Below, piece after piece: positions 47,201 through 59,330 of a stretch of 64,000 bases of DNA. This stretch comes from Aphelocoma coerulescens (Eukaryota; Chordata; Aves; Passeriformes; Corvidae), in the NCBI RefSeq assembly GCF_041296385.1, contig NW_027183603.1, forward strand, positions 1 through 64,000, read 5' to 3'. A model generated the notes under the pieces. That model did not search any database, was not told where the DNA came from, and saw nothing but the letters and a program-made list of their open reading frames with translations. A program made the position numbers and the translations under genes. Position 1 is the stretch's first letter, and each line of letters begins with the position of its first letter.

Positions 47201-48648
47201 AGGGGTGGCTTTTCAGGGGTCCTGAGGAGATTTAGGGGGTTTGGGGCTTTTATTTGGGAATTTTGGGTCTTTAAGGGGATTTTTGGGGGTCTCTGGGGGG
47301 GTTTTTTTTGGAATTTTGGGGGTTTTGGGGGGTTTTTGGGGGGATATTTGGGTCGGCAGGGCCGGGAGGGGGCGGGGCTAAAGGGGAAATGGGCGGGGCT
47401 AAGGGGTGGCTTTGCAGGGGTCCTGAGGAGATTTAGGGGGTTTGGGGCTTTTATTTGGGAATGTTGGGTCTTTAAGGGGATTTTTGGGGGTCTCTGGGGG
47501 GTTTTTTTCTGGAATTTTGGGGGTTTTGGGGGGTTTTTGGGGGGGAATTTGGGTCGGCAGGGCCGGGAGGGGGCGGGGCTAAAGGGGAAATGGGCGGGGC
47601 TAGAGGGGGAGTGGGCGGGGCTAAGGGGTGGCTTTGCAGGGGTCCTGAGGAGATTTAGGGGGTTTGGGGCTTTTATTTGGGAATTTTGGGTCTTTAAGGG
47701 GATTTTTGGGGGTCTCTGGGGGGGTTTTTTTTGGAATTTTGGGGGTTTTGGGGGGTTTTTGGGGGGGAATTTGGGTCGGCAGGGCCGGGAGGGGGCGGGG
47801 CTAAAGGGGAAATGGGCGGGGCTAAGGGGTGGCTTTGCAGGGGTCCTGAGGAGATTTAGGGGGTTTGGGGCTTTTATTTGGGAATTTTGGGCCATTAAGG
47901 GGATTTTTGGGGGTCTCTGGGGGGGTTTTTTTTGGAATTTTGGGGGTTTTGGGGGGTTTTTGGGGGGGAATTTGGGTCGGCAGGGCCGGGAGGGGGCGGG
48001 GCTAAAGGGGAAATGGGCGGGGCTAGAGGGGGAGTGGGCGGGGCTAAGGGGTGGCTTTTCAGGGGTCCTGAGGAGATTTAGGGGGTTTGGGGCTTTTATT
48101 TGGGAATGTTGGGTCTTTAAGGGGATTTTTGGGGGTCTCTGGGGGGTTTTTTTTTGGAATTTTGGGGGTTTTGGGGGGTTTTTGGGGGGGAATTTGGGTC
48201 GGCAGGGCCGGGAGGGGGCGGGGCTAAAGGGGAAATGGGCGGGGCTAAGGGGTGGCTTTGCAGGGGTCCTGAGGAGATTTAGGGGGTTTGGGGCTTTTAT
48301 TTGGGAATTTTGGGTCTTTAAGGGGATTTTTGGGGGTCTCTGGGGGGTTTTTTCTGGAATTTTGGGGGTTTTGGGGGGTTTTTGGGGGGGAATTTGGGTC
48401 GGCAGGGCCGGGAGGGGGCGGGGCTAAAGGGGAAATGGGCGGGGCTAAGGGGTGGCTTTGCAGGGGTCCTGAGGAGATTTAGGGGGTTTGGGGCTTTTAT
48501 TTGGGAATTTTGGGTCTTTAAGGGGATTTTTGGGGGTCTCTGGGGGTTTTTTTTTTGGAATTTTTGGGGTTTTGGGGGGTTTTTGGGGGGGAATTTGGGT
48601 CGGCAGGGCCGGGAGGGGGCGGGGCTAAAGGGGAAATGGGCGGGGCTA

Positions 48649-48889
48649 AGGTGTGGCTTTGCAGGGGTCCTGAGGAGATTTAGGGGGTTTGGGGCTTTTA
48701 TTTGGGAATGTTGGGTCTTTAAGGGGATGTTTGGGGGTCTCTGGGGGGTTTTTTTTTGGAATTTTGGGGGTTTTGGGGGGTTTTTGGGGGGGAATTTGGG
48801 TCGGCAGGGCCGGGAGGGGGCGGGGCTAAAGGGGAAATGGGCGGGGCTAGAGGGGGAGTAGGCGGGGCTAAGGGGTGGCTTTTCAGGGG
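48649..48889 (+). repeat. TAG-marked cassette, copy 4
   Basis: The full linked set is present. The monomer before it has a private GGAATTTTTGGGG change. This copy is the source or sister of copy 5, offset by 3,701. Confidence 0.85.
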
Positions 48890-51800
48890 TCCTGAGGAGA
48901 TTTAGGGGGTTTGGGGCTTTTATTTGGGAATTTTGGGTCTTTAAGGGGATTTTTGGGGGTCTCTGGGGGGGTTTTTTTTGGAATTTTGGGGGTTTTGGGG
49001 GGTTTTTGGGGGGGAATTTGGGTCGGCAGGGCCGGGAGGGGGCGGGGCTAAAGGGGAAATGGGCGGGGCTAAGGGGTGGCTTTGCAGGGGTCCTGAGGAG
49101 ATTTAGGGGGTTTGGGGCTTTTATTTGGGAATGTTGGGTCTTTAAGGGGATTTTTGGGGGTCTCTGGGGGGGTTTTTTTCTGGAATTTTGGGGGTTTTGG
49201 GGGGTTTTTGGGGGGGAATTTGGGTCGGCAGGGCCGGGAGGGGGCGGGGCTAAAGGGGAAATGGGCGGGGCTAAGGGGTGGCTTTGCAGGGGTCCTGAGG
49301 AGATTTAGGGGGTTTGGGGCTTTTATTTGGGAATGTTGGGTCTTTAAGGGGATTTTTGGGGGTCTCTGGGGGGTTTTTTTTTGGAATTTTGGGGGTTTTG
49401 GGGGGTTTTTGGGGGGGAATTTGGGTCGGCAGGGCCGGGAGGGGGCGGGGCTAAAGGGGAAATGGGCGGGGCTAAGGGGTGGCTTTGCAGGGGTCCTGAG
49501 GAGATTTAGGGGGTTTGGGGCTTTTATTTGGGAATGTTGGGTCTTTAAGGGGATTTTTGGGGGTCTCTGGGGGGTTTTTTTTTGGAATTTTGGGGGTTTT
49601 GGGGGGTTTTTGGGGGGGAATTTGGGTCGGCAGGGCCGGGAGGGGGCGGGGCTAAAGGGGAAATGGGCGGGGCTAAGGGGTGGCTTTGCAGGGGTCCTGA
49701 GGAGATTTAGGGGATTTGGGGCTTTTATTTGGGAATTTTGGGCCATTAAGGGGATTTTTGGGGGTCTCTGGGGGGTTTTTTTTTGGAATTTTGGGGGTTT
49801 TGGGGGGTTTTTGGGGGGGAATTTGGGTCGGCAGGGCCGGGAGGGGGCGGGGCTAAAGGGGAAATGGGCGGGGCTAGAGGGGGAGTGGGCGGGGCTAAGG
49901 GGTGGCTTTGCAGGGGTCCTGAGGAGATTTAGGGGGTTTGGGGCTTTTATTTGGGAATTTTGGGTCTTTAAGGGGGTTTTTGGGGGTCTCTGGGGGGGTT
50001 TTTTTTGGAATTTTGGGGGTTTTGGGGGGTTTTTGGGGGGGAATTTGGGTCGGCAGGGCCGGGAGGGGGCGGGGCTAAAGGGGAAATGGGCGGGGCTAAG
50101 GGGTGGCTTTGCAGGGGTCCTGAGGAGATTTAGGGGGTTTGGGGCTTTTATTTGGGAATGTTGGGTCTTTAAGGGGATTTTTGGGGGTCTCTGGGGGGTT
50201 TTTTTCTGGAATTTTGGGGGTTTTGGGGGGTTTTTGGGGGGGAATTTGGGTCGGCAGGGCCGGGAGGGGGCGGGGCTAAAGGGGAAATGGGCGGGGCTAA
50301 GGGGTGGCTGTGCAGGGGTCCTGAGGAGATTTAGGGGGTTTGGGGCTTTTATTTGGGAATTTTGGGTCTTTAAGGGGATTTTTGGGGGTCTCTGGGGGGG
50401 TTTTTTTTGGAATTTTGGGGGTTTTGGGGGGTTTTTGGGGGGGAATTTGGGTCGGCAGGGCCGGGAGGGGGCGGGGCTAAAGGGGAAATGGGCGGGGCTA
50501 AGGGGTGGCTTTGCAGGGGTCCTGAGGAGATTTAGGGGGTTTGGGGCTTTTATTTGGGAATTTTGGGTCTTTAAGGGGATTTTTGGGGGTCTCTGGGGGG
50601 TTTTTTTTTGGAATTTTGGGGGTTTTGGGGGGTTTTTGGGGGGGAATTTGGGTCGGCAGGGCCGGGAGGGGGCGGGGCTAGAGGGGAAATGGGCGGGGCT
50701 AAGGGGTGGCTTTGCAGGGGTCCTGAGGAGATTTAGGGGGTTTGGGGCTTTTATTTGGGAATGTTGGGTCTTTAAGGGGATTTTTGGGGGTCTCTGGGGG
50801 GTTTTTTCTGGAATTTTGGGGGTTTTGGGGGGTTTTTGGGGGGGAATTTGGGTCGGCAGGGCCGGGAGGGGGCGGGGCTAAAGGGGAAATGGGCGGGGCT
50901 AAGGGGTGGCTTTGCAGGGGTCCTGAGGAGATTTAGGGGGTTTGGGGCTTTTATTTGGGAATGTTGGGTCTTTAAGGGGATTTTTGGGGGTCTCTGGGGG
51001 GTTTTTTTTTGGAATTTTGGGGGTTTTGGGGGGTTTTTGGGGGGGAATTTGGGTCGGCAGGGCCGGGAGGGGGCGGGGCTAAAGGGGAAATGGGCGGGGC
51101 TAAGGGGTGGCTTTTCAGGGGTCCTGAGGAGATTTAGGGGGTTTGGGGCTTTTATTTGGGAATTTTGGGTCTTTAAGGGGATTTTTGGGGGTCTCTGGGG
51201 GGGTTTTTTTTGGAATTTTGGGGGTTTTGGGGGGTTTTTGGGGGGGAATTTGGGTCGGCAGGGCCGGGAGGGGGCGGGGCTAAAGGGGAAATGGGCGGGG
51301 CTAAGGGGTGGCTTTGCAGGGGTCCTGAGGAGATTTAGGGGGTTTGGGGCTTTTATTTGGGAATGTTGGGTCTTTAAGGGGATTTTTGGGGGTCTCTGGG
51401 GGGTTTTTTTCTGGAATTTTGGGGGTTTTGGGGGGTTTTTGGGGGGGAATTTGGGTCGGCAGGGCCGGGAGGGGGCGGGGCTAAAGGGGAAATGGGCGGG
51501 GCTAGAGGGGGAGTGGGCGGGGCTAAGGGGTGGCTTTGCAGGGGTCCTGAGGAGATTTAGGGGGTTTGGGGCTTTTATTTGGGAATTTTGGGCCATTAAG
51601 GGGATTTTTGGGGGTCTCTGGGGGGGTTTTTTTTGGAATTTTGGGGGTTTTGGGGGGTTTTTGGGGGGGAATTTGGGTCGGCAGGGCCGGGAGGGGGCGG
51701 GGCTAAAGGGGAAATGGGCGGGGCTAGAGGGGAAATGGGCGGGGCTAAGGGGTGGCTTTTCAGGGGTCCTGAGGAGATTTAGGGGGTTTGGGGCTTTTAT

Positions 51801-52349
51801 TTGGGAATGTTGGGTCTTTAAGGGGATTTTTGGGGGTCTCTGGGGGGTTTTTTTTTGGAATTTTGGGGGTTTTGGGGGGTTTTTGGGGGGGAATTTGGGT
51901 CGGCAGGGCCGGGAGGGGGCGGGGCTAAAGGGGAAATGGGCGGGGCTAAGGGGTGGCTTTGCAGGGGTCCTGAGGAGATTTAGGGGGTTTGGGGCTTTTA
52001 TTTGGGAATTTTGGGTCTTTAAGGGGATTTTTGGGGGTCTCTGGGGGGTTTTTTTTGGAATTTTGGGGGTTTTGGGGGGTTTTTGGGGGGGAATTTGGGT
52101 CGGCAGGGCCGGGAGGGGGCGGGGCTAAAGGGGAAATGGGCGGGGCTAAGGGGTGGCTTTGCAGGGGTCCTGAGGAGATTTAGGGGGTTTGGGGCTTTTA
52201 TTTGGGAATTTTGGGCCATTAAGGGGATTTTTGGGGGTCTCTGGGGGGGTTTTTTTTGGAATTTTGGGGGTTTTGGGGGGTTTTTGGGGGGGAATTTGGG
52301 TCGGCAGGGCCGGGAGGGGGCGGGGCTAAAGGGGAAATGGGCGGGGCTA

Positions 52350-52590
52350 AGGTGTGGCTTTGCAGGGGTCCTGAGGAGATTTAGGGGGTTTGGGGCTTTT
52401 ATTTGGGAATGTTGGGTCTTTAAGGGGATGTTTGGGGGTCTCTGGGGGGTTTTTTTTTGGAATTTTGGGGGTTTTGGGGGGTTTTTGGGGGGGAATTTGG
52501 GTCGGCAGGGCCGGGAGGGGGCGGGGCTAAAGGGGAAATGGGCGGGGTTTGAGGGGGAGTAGGCGGGGCTAAGGGGTGGCTTTTCAGGGG
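52350..52590 (+). repeat. TAG-marked cassette, copy 5 (altered insert)
   Basis: The linked set is present, but the extra subrepeat begins GGGCGGGGTTTGAGG rather than GGGCGGGGCTAGAGG, a private double change at about 52,547-52,550. Confidence 0.83.
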
Positions 52591-53559
52591 TCCTGAGGAG
52601 ATTTAGGGGGTTTGGGGCTTTTATTTGGGAATTTTGGGTCTTTAAGGGGATTTTTGGGGGTCTCTGGGGGGGTTTTTTTTGGAATTTTGGGGGTTTTGGG
52701 GGGTTTTTGGGGGGGAATTTGGGTCGGCAGGGCCGGGAGGGGGCGGGGCTAAAGGGGAAATGGGCGGGGCTAAGGGGTGGCTTTGCAGGGGTCCTGAGGA
52801 GATTTAGGGGGTTTGGGGCTTTTATTTGGGAATGTTGGGTCTTTAAGGGGATTTTTGGGGGTCTCTGGGGGGGTTTTTTTCTGGAATTTTGGGGGTTTTG
52901 GGGGGTTTTTGGGGGGGAATTTGGGTCGGCAGGGCCGGGAGGGGGCGGGGCTAAAGGGGAAATGGGCGGGGCTAAGGGGTGGCTTTGCAGGGGTCCTGAG
53001 GAGATTTAGGGGGTTTGGGGCTTTTATTTGGGAATGTTGGGTCTTTAAGGGGATTTTTGGGGGTCTCTGGGGGGTTTTTTTTTGGAATTTTGGGGGTTTT
53101 GGGGGGTTTTTGGGGGGGAATTTGGGTCGGCAGGGCCGGGAGGGGGCGGGGCTAAAGGGGAAATGGGCGGGGCTAAGGGGTGGCTTTGCAGGGGTCCTGA
53201 GGAGATTTAGGGGGTTTGGGGCTTTTATTTGGGAATTTTGGGTCTTTAAGGGGATTTTTGGGGGTCTCTGGGGGGTTTTTTTTTGGAATTTTGGGGGTTT
53301 TGGGGGGTTTTTGGGGGGGAATTTGGGTCGGCAGGGCCGGGAGGGGGCGGGGCTAAAGGGGAAATGGGCGGGGCTAAGGGGTGGCTTTGCAGGGGTCCTG
53401 AGGAGATTTAGGGGGTTTGGGGCTTTTATTTGGGAATTTTGGGCCATTAAGGGGATTTTTGGGGGTCTCTGGGGGGTTTTTTTTTGGAATTTTGGGGGTT
53501 TTGGGGGGTTTTTGGGGGGGAATTTGGGTCGGCAGGGCCGGGAGGGGGCGGGGCTAAAG

Positions 53560-56500
53560 GGGAAATGGGCGGGGCTAAGGGGTGGCTTTGCAGGGGTCCT
53601 GAGGAGATTTAGGGGGTTTGGGGCTTTTATTTGGGAATTTTGGGTCTTTAAGGGGATTTTTGGGGGTCTCTGGGGGGTTTTTTCTGGAATTTTGGGGGTT
53701 TTGGGGGGTTTTTGGGGGGGAATTTGGGTCGGCAGGGCCGGGAGGGGGCGGGGCTAAAGGGGAAATGGGCGGGGCTAAGGGGTGGCTTTGCAGGGGTCCT
53801 GAGGAGATTTAGGGGGTTTGGGGCTTTTATTTGGGAATTTTGGGTCTTTAAGGGGATTTTTGGGGGTCTCTGGGGGTTTTTTTTTTGGAATTTTGGGGGT
53901 TTTGGGGGGTTTTTGGGGGGGAATTTGGGTCGGCAGGGCCGGGAGGGGGCGGGGCTAAAGGGGAAATGGGCGGGGCTAAGGGGTGGCTTTGCAGGGGTCC
54001 TGAGGAGATTTAGGGGGTTTGGGGCTTTTATTTGGGAATTTTGGGTCTTTAAGGGGATTTTTGGGGGTCTCTGGGGGTTTTTTTTTTGGAATTTTGGGGG
54101 TTTTGGGGGGTTTTTGGGGGGGAATTTGGGTCGGCAGGGCCGGGAGGGGGCGGGGCTAAAGGGGAAATGGGCGGGGCTAGAGGGGGAGTGGGCGGGGCTG
54201 AGGGGTGGCTTTGCAGGGGTCCTGAGGAGATTTAGGGGGTTTGGGGCTTTTATTTGGGAATTTTGGGTCTTTAAGGGGATTTTTGGGGGTCTCTGGGGGG
54301 GGTTTTTTTGGAATTTTGGGGGTTTTGGGGGGTTTTTGGGGGGGAATTTGGGTCGGCAGGGCCGGGAGGGGGCGGGGCTAAAGGGGAAATGGGCGGGGCT
54401 AAGGGGTGGCTTTGCAGGGGTCCTGAGGAGATTTAGGGGGTTTGGGGCTTTTATTTGGGAATTTTGGGTCTTTAAGGGGATTTTTGGGGGTCTCTGGGGG
54501 GGTTTTTTTTGGAATTTTGGGGGTTTTGGGGGGTTTTTGGGGGGGAATTTGGGTCGGCAGGGCCGGGAGGGGGCGGGGCTAAAGGGGAAATGGGCGGGGC
54601 TAAGGGGTGGCTTTGCAGGGGTCCTGAGGAGATTTAGGGGGTTTGGGGCTTTTATTTGGGAATGTTGGGTCTTTAAGGGGATTTTTGGGGGTCTCTGGGG
54701 GGTTTTTTTCTGGAATTTTGGGGGTTTTGGGGGGTTTTTGGGGGGGAATTTGGGTCGGCAGGGCCGGGAGGGGGCGGGGCTAAAGGGGAAATGGGCGGGG
54801 CTAAGGGGTGGCTTTGCAGGGGTCCTGAGGAGATTTAGGGGGTTTGGGGCTTTTATTTGGGAATGTTGGGTCTTTAAGGGGATTTTTGGGGGTCTCTGGG
54901 GGGTTTTTTTCTGGAATTTTGGGGGTTTTGGGGGGTTTTTGGGGGGGAATTTGGGTCGGCAGGGCCGGGAGGGGGCGGGGCTAAAGGGGAAATGGGCGGG
55001 GCTAGAGGGGGAGTGGGCGGGGCTAAGGGGTGGCTTTGCAGGGGTCCTGAGGAGATTTAGGGGGTTTGGGGCTTTTATTCGGGAATTTTGGGTCTTTAAG
55101 GGGATTTTTGGGGGTCTCTGGGGGGGTTTTTTTTGGAATTTTGGGGGTTTTGGGGGGTTTTTGGGGGGGAATTTGGGTCGGCAGGGCCGGGAGGGGGCGG
55201 GGCTAGAGGGGAAATGGGCGGGGCTAAGGGGTGGCTTTGCAGGGGTCCTGAGGAGATTTAGGGGGTTTGGGGCTTTTATTTGGGAATTTTGGGTCTTTAA
55301 GGGGATTTTTGGGGGTCTCTGGGGGGTTTTTTCTGGAATTTTGGGGGTTTTGGGGGGTTTTTGGGGGGGAATTTGGGTCGGCAGGGCCGGGAGGGGGCGG
55401 GGCTAAAGGGGAAATGGGCGGGGCTAAGGGGTGGCTTTGCAGGGGTCCTGAGGAGATTTAGGGGGTTTGGGGCTTTTATTTGGGAATGTTGGGTCTTTAA
55501 GGGGATTTTTGGGGGTCTCTGGGGGGGTTTTTTTTGGAATTTTGGGGGTTTTGGGGGGTTTTTGGGGGGGAATTTGGGTCGGCAGGGCCGGGAGGGGGCG
55601 GGGCTAAAGGGGAAATGGGCGGGGCTAAGGGGTGGCTTTTCAGGGGTCCTGAGGAGATTTAGGGGGTTTGGGGCTTTTATTTGGGAATTTTGGGTCTTTA
55701 AGGGGATTTTTGGGGGTCTCTGGGGGGGTTTTTTTTTGAATTTTGGGGGTTTTGGGGGGTTTTTGGGGGGGAATTTGGGTCGGCAGGGCCGGGAGGGGGC
55801 GGGGCTAAAGGGGAAATGGGCGGGGCTAAGGGGTGGCTTTGCAGGGGTCCTGAGGAGATTTAGGGGGTTTGGGGCTTTTATTTGGGAATGTTGGGTCTTT
55901 AAGGGGATTTTTGGGGGTCTCTGGGGGGTTTTTTTCTGGAATTTTGGGGGTTTTGGGGGGTTTTTGGGGGGGAATTTGGGTCGGCAGGGCCGGGAGGGGG
56001 CGGGGCTAAAGGGGAAATGGGCGGGGCTAGAGGGGGAGTGGGCGGGGCTAAGGGGTGGCTTTGCAGGGGTCCTGAGGAGATTTAGGGGGTTTGGGGCTTT
56101 TATTTGGGAATTTTGGGTCTTTAAGGGGATTTTTGGGGGTCTCTGGGGGGTTTTTTTTTGGAATTTTGGGGGTTTTGGGGGGTTTTTGGGGGGGAATTTG
56201 GGTCGGCAGGGCCGGGAGGGGGCGGGGCTAAAGGGGAAATGGGCGGGGCTAAGGGGTGGCTTTGCAGGGGTCCTGAGGAGATTTAGGGGGTTTGGGGCTT
56301 TTATTTGGGAATTTTGGGCCATTAAGGGGATTTTTGGGGGTCTCTGGGGGGTTTTTTTTTGGAATTTTGGGGGTTTTGGGGGGTTTTTGGGGGGGAATTT
56401 GGGTCGGCAGGGCCGGGAGGGGGCGGGGCTAAAGGGGAAATGGGCGGGGCTAGAGGGGGAGTGGGCGGGGCTAAGGGGTGGCTTTGCAGGGGTCCTGAGG

Positions 56501-59330
56501 AGATTTAGGGGGTTTGGGGCTTTTATTTGGGAATTTTGGGTCTTTAAGGGGGTTTTTGGGGGTCTCTGGGGGGGTTTTTTTTGGAATTTTGGGGGTTTTG
56601 GGGGGTTTTTGGGGGGGAATTTGGGTCGGCAGGGCCGGGAGGGGGCGGGGCTAAAGGGGAAATGGGCGGGGCTAAGGGGTGGCTTTGCAGGGGTCCTGAG
56701 GAGATTTAGGGGGTTTGGGGCTTTTATTTGGGAATGTTGGGTCTTTAAGGGGATTTTTGGGGGTCTCTGGGGGGTTTTTTTCTGGAATTTTGGGGGTTTT
56801 GGGGGGTTTTTGGGGGGGAATTTGGGTCGGCAGGGCCGGGAGGGGGCGGGGCTAAAGGGGAAATGGGCGGGGCTAAGGGGTGGCTGTGCAGGGGTCCTGA
56901 GGAGATTTAGGGGGTTTGGGGCTTTTATTTGGGAATTTTGGGTCTTTAAGGGGATTTTTGGGGGTCTCTGGGGGGGTTTTTTTTGGAATTTTGGGGGTTT
57001 TGGGGGGTTTTTGGGGGGGAATTTGGGTCGGCAGGGCCGGGAGGGGGCGGGGCTAAAGGGGAAATGGGCGGGGCTAAGGGGTGGCTTTGCAGGGGTCCTG
57101 AGGAGATTTAGGGGGTTTGGGGCTTTTATTTGGGAATTTTGGGTCTTTAAGGGGATTTTTGGGGGTCTCTGGGGGGTTTTTTTTTGGAATTTTGGGGGTT
57201 TTGGGGGGTTTTTGGGGGGGAATTTGGGTCGGCAGGGCCGGGAGGGGGCGGGGCTAAAGGGGAAATGGGCGGGGCTAAGGGGTGGCTTTGCAGGGGTCCT
57301 GAGGAGATTTAGGGGGTTTGGGGCTTTTATTTGGGAATTTTGGGTCTTTAAGGGGATTTTTGGGGGTCTCTGGGGGTTTTTTTTTTGGAATTTTGGGGGT
57401 TTTGGGGGGTTTTTGGGGGGGAATTTGGGTCGGCAGGGCCGGGAGGGGGCGGGGCTAAAGGGGAAATGGGCGGGGCTAAGGGGTGGCTTTGCAGGGGTCC
57501 TGAGGAGATTTAGGGGGTTTGGGGCTTTTATTTGGGAATTTTGGGTCTTTAAGGGGATTTTTGGGGGTCTCTGGGGGTTTTTTTTTTGGAATTTTGGGGG
57601 TTTTGGGGGGTTTTTGGGGGGGAATTTGGGTCGGCAGGGCCGGGAGGGGGCGGGGCTAAAGGGGAAATGGGCGGGGCTAGAGGGGGAGTGGGCGGGGCTG
57701 AGGGGTGGCTTTGCAGCGGTCCTGAGGAGATTTAGGGGGTTTGGGGCTTTTATTTGGGAATTTTGGGTCTTTAAGGGGATTTTTGGGGGTCTCTGGGGGG
57801 GGTTTTTTTGGAATTTTGGGAGTTTTGGGGGGTTTTTGGGGGGGAATTTGGGTCGGCAGGGCCGGGAGGGGGCGGGGCTAAAGGGGAAATGGGCGGGGCT
57901 AAGGGGTGGCTTTGCAGGGGTCCTGAGGAGATTTAGGGGGTTTGGGGCTTTTATTTGGGAATTTTGGGTCTTTAAGGGGATTTTTGGGGGTCTCTGGGGG
58001 GGTTTTTTTTGGAATTTTGGGGGTTTTGGGGGGTTTTTGGGGGGGAATTTGGGTCGGCAGGGCCGGGAGGGGGCGGGGCTAAAGGGGAAATGGGCGGGGC
58101 TAAGGGGTGGCTTTGCAGGGGTCCTGAGGAGATTTAGGGGGTTTGGGGCTTTTATTTGGGAATGTTGGGTCTTTAAGGGGATTTTTGGGGGTCTCTGGGG
58201 GGTTTTTTTCTGGAATTTTGGGGGTTTTGGGGGGTTTTTGGGGGGGAATTTGGGTCGGCAGGGCCGGGAGGGGGCGGGGCTAAAGGGGAAATGGGCGGGG
58301 CTAAGGGGTGGCTTTGCAGGGGTCCTGAGGAGATTTAGGGGGTTTGGGGCTTTTATTTGGGAATGTTGGGTCTTTAAGGGGATTTTTGGGGGTCTCTGGG
58401 GGGTTTTTTTCTGGAATTTTGGGGGTTTTGGGGGGTTTTTGGGGGGGAATTTGGGTCGGCAGGGCCGGGAGGGGGCGGGGCTAAAGGGGAAATGGGCGGG
58501 GCTAGAGGGGGAGTGGGCGGGGCTAAGGGGTGGCTTTGCAGGGGTCCTGAGGAGATTTAGGGGGTTTGGGGCTTTTATTTGGGAATGTTGGGTCTTTAAG
58601 GGGATTTTTGGGGGTCTCTGGGGGTTTTTTTTTTGGAATTTTGGGGGTTTTGGGGGGTTTTTGGGGGGGAATTTGGGTCGGCAGGGCCGGGAGGGGGCGG
58701 GGCTAAAGGGGAAATGGGCGGGGCTAAGGGGTGGCTTTTCAGGGGTCCTGAGGAGATTTAGGGGGTTTGGGGCTTTTATTTGGGAATTTTGGGTCTTTAA
58801 GGGGATTTTTGGGGGTCTCTGGGGGGGTTTTTTTTTGAATTTTGGGGGTTTTGGGGGGTTTTTGGGGGGGAATTTGGGTCGGCAGGGCCGGGAGGGGGCG
58901 GGGCTAAAGGGGAAATGGGCGGGGCTAAGGGGTGGCTTTGCAGGGGTCCTGAGGAGATTTAGGGGGTTTGGGGCTTTTATTTGGGAATGTTGGGTCTTTA
59001 AGGGGATTTTTGGGGGTCTCTGGGGGGTTTTTTTCTGGAATTTTGGGGGTTTTGGGGGGTTTTTGGGGGGGAATTTGGGTCGGCAGGGCCGGGAGGGGGC
59101 GGGGCTAAAGGGGAAATGGGCGGGGCTAGAGGGGGAGTGGGCGGGGCTAAGGGGTGGCTTTGCAGGGGTCCTGAGGAGATTTAGGGGGTTTGGGGCTTTT
59201 ATTTGGGAATTTTGGGCCATTAAGGGGATTTTTGGGGGTCTCTGGGGGGGTTTTTTTTGGAATTTTGGGGGTTTTGGGGGGTTTTTGGGGGGGAATTTGG
59301 GTCGGCAGGGCCGGGAGGGGGCGAGGCTAA
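53560..59330 (+). repeat. 3,500-bp partial duplication with six-monomer cassette, copy 3
   Basis: GGCTGAGG at 54199 recurs at 57699 (+3,500) with the same flanking order: two G5/T10 monomers before it, two AATTTTGGG and two AATGTTGGG monomers after it. Within the right part, TTAAGGGGGTTTTT at 56552 starts the third copy of the six-monomer cassette. A three-monomer block with a T9-G junction at 55738 recurs at 58837 (+3,099). Private changes are TTTATTCGGG near 55,08x, GCAGCGGTCC near 57,717 and TTGGGAGTTTT near 57,82x. No gene is present. Confidence 0.8.

Larger units (their letters stand above)
47660..53560 (+). repeat. 3,701-bp higher-order unit, about one and a half tandem copies
   Basis: CCATT at 47892 and 49743 recurs at 51593 and 53444, and the in-insert TAG at 48860 recurs at 52561, all +3,701. 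Eighteen monomers, four of them long, minus one base give 3,701. Private differences include GGAATTTTTGGGG near 48,56x, GGGGATTTGGGG near 49,71x, hybrid subrepeats at 50,69x and 51,72x, GGGGTTTGAGGGG near 52,548, and loss of the extra 21 bases after the last CCATT monomer. Confidence 0.85.
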
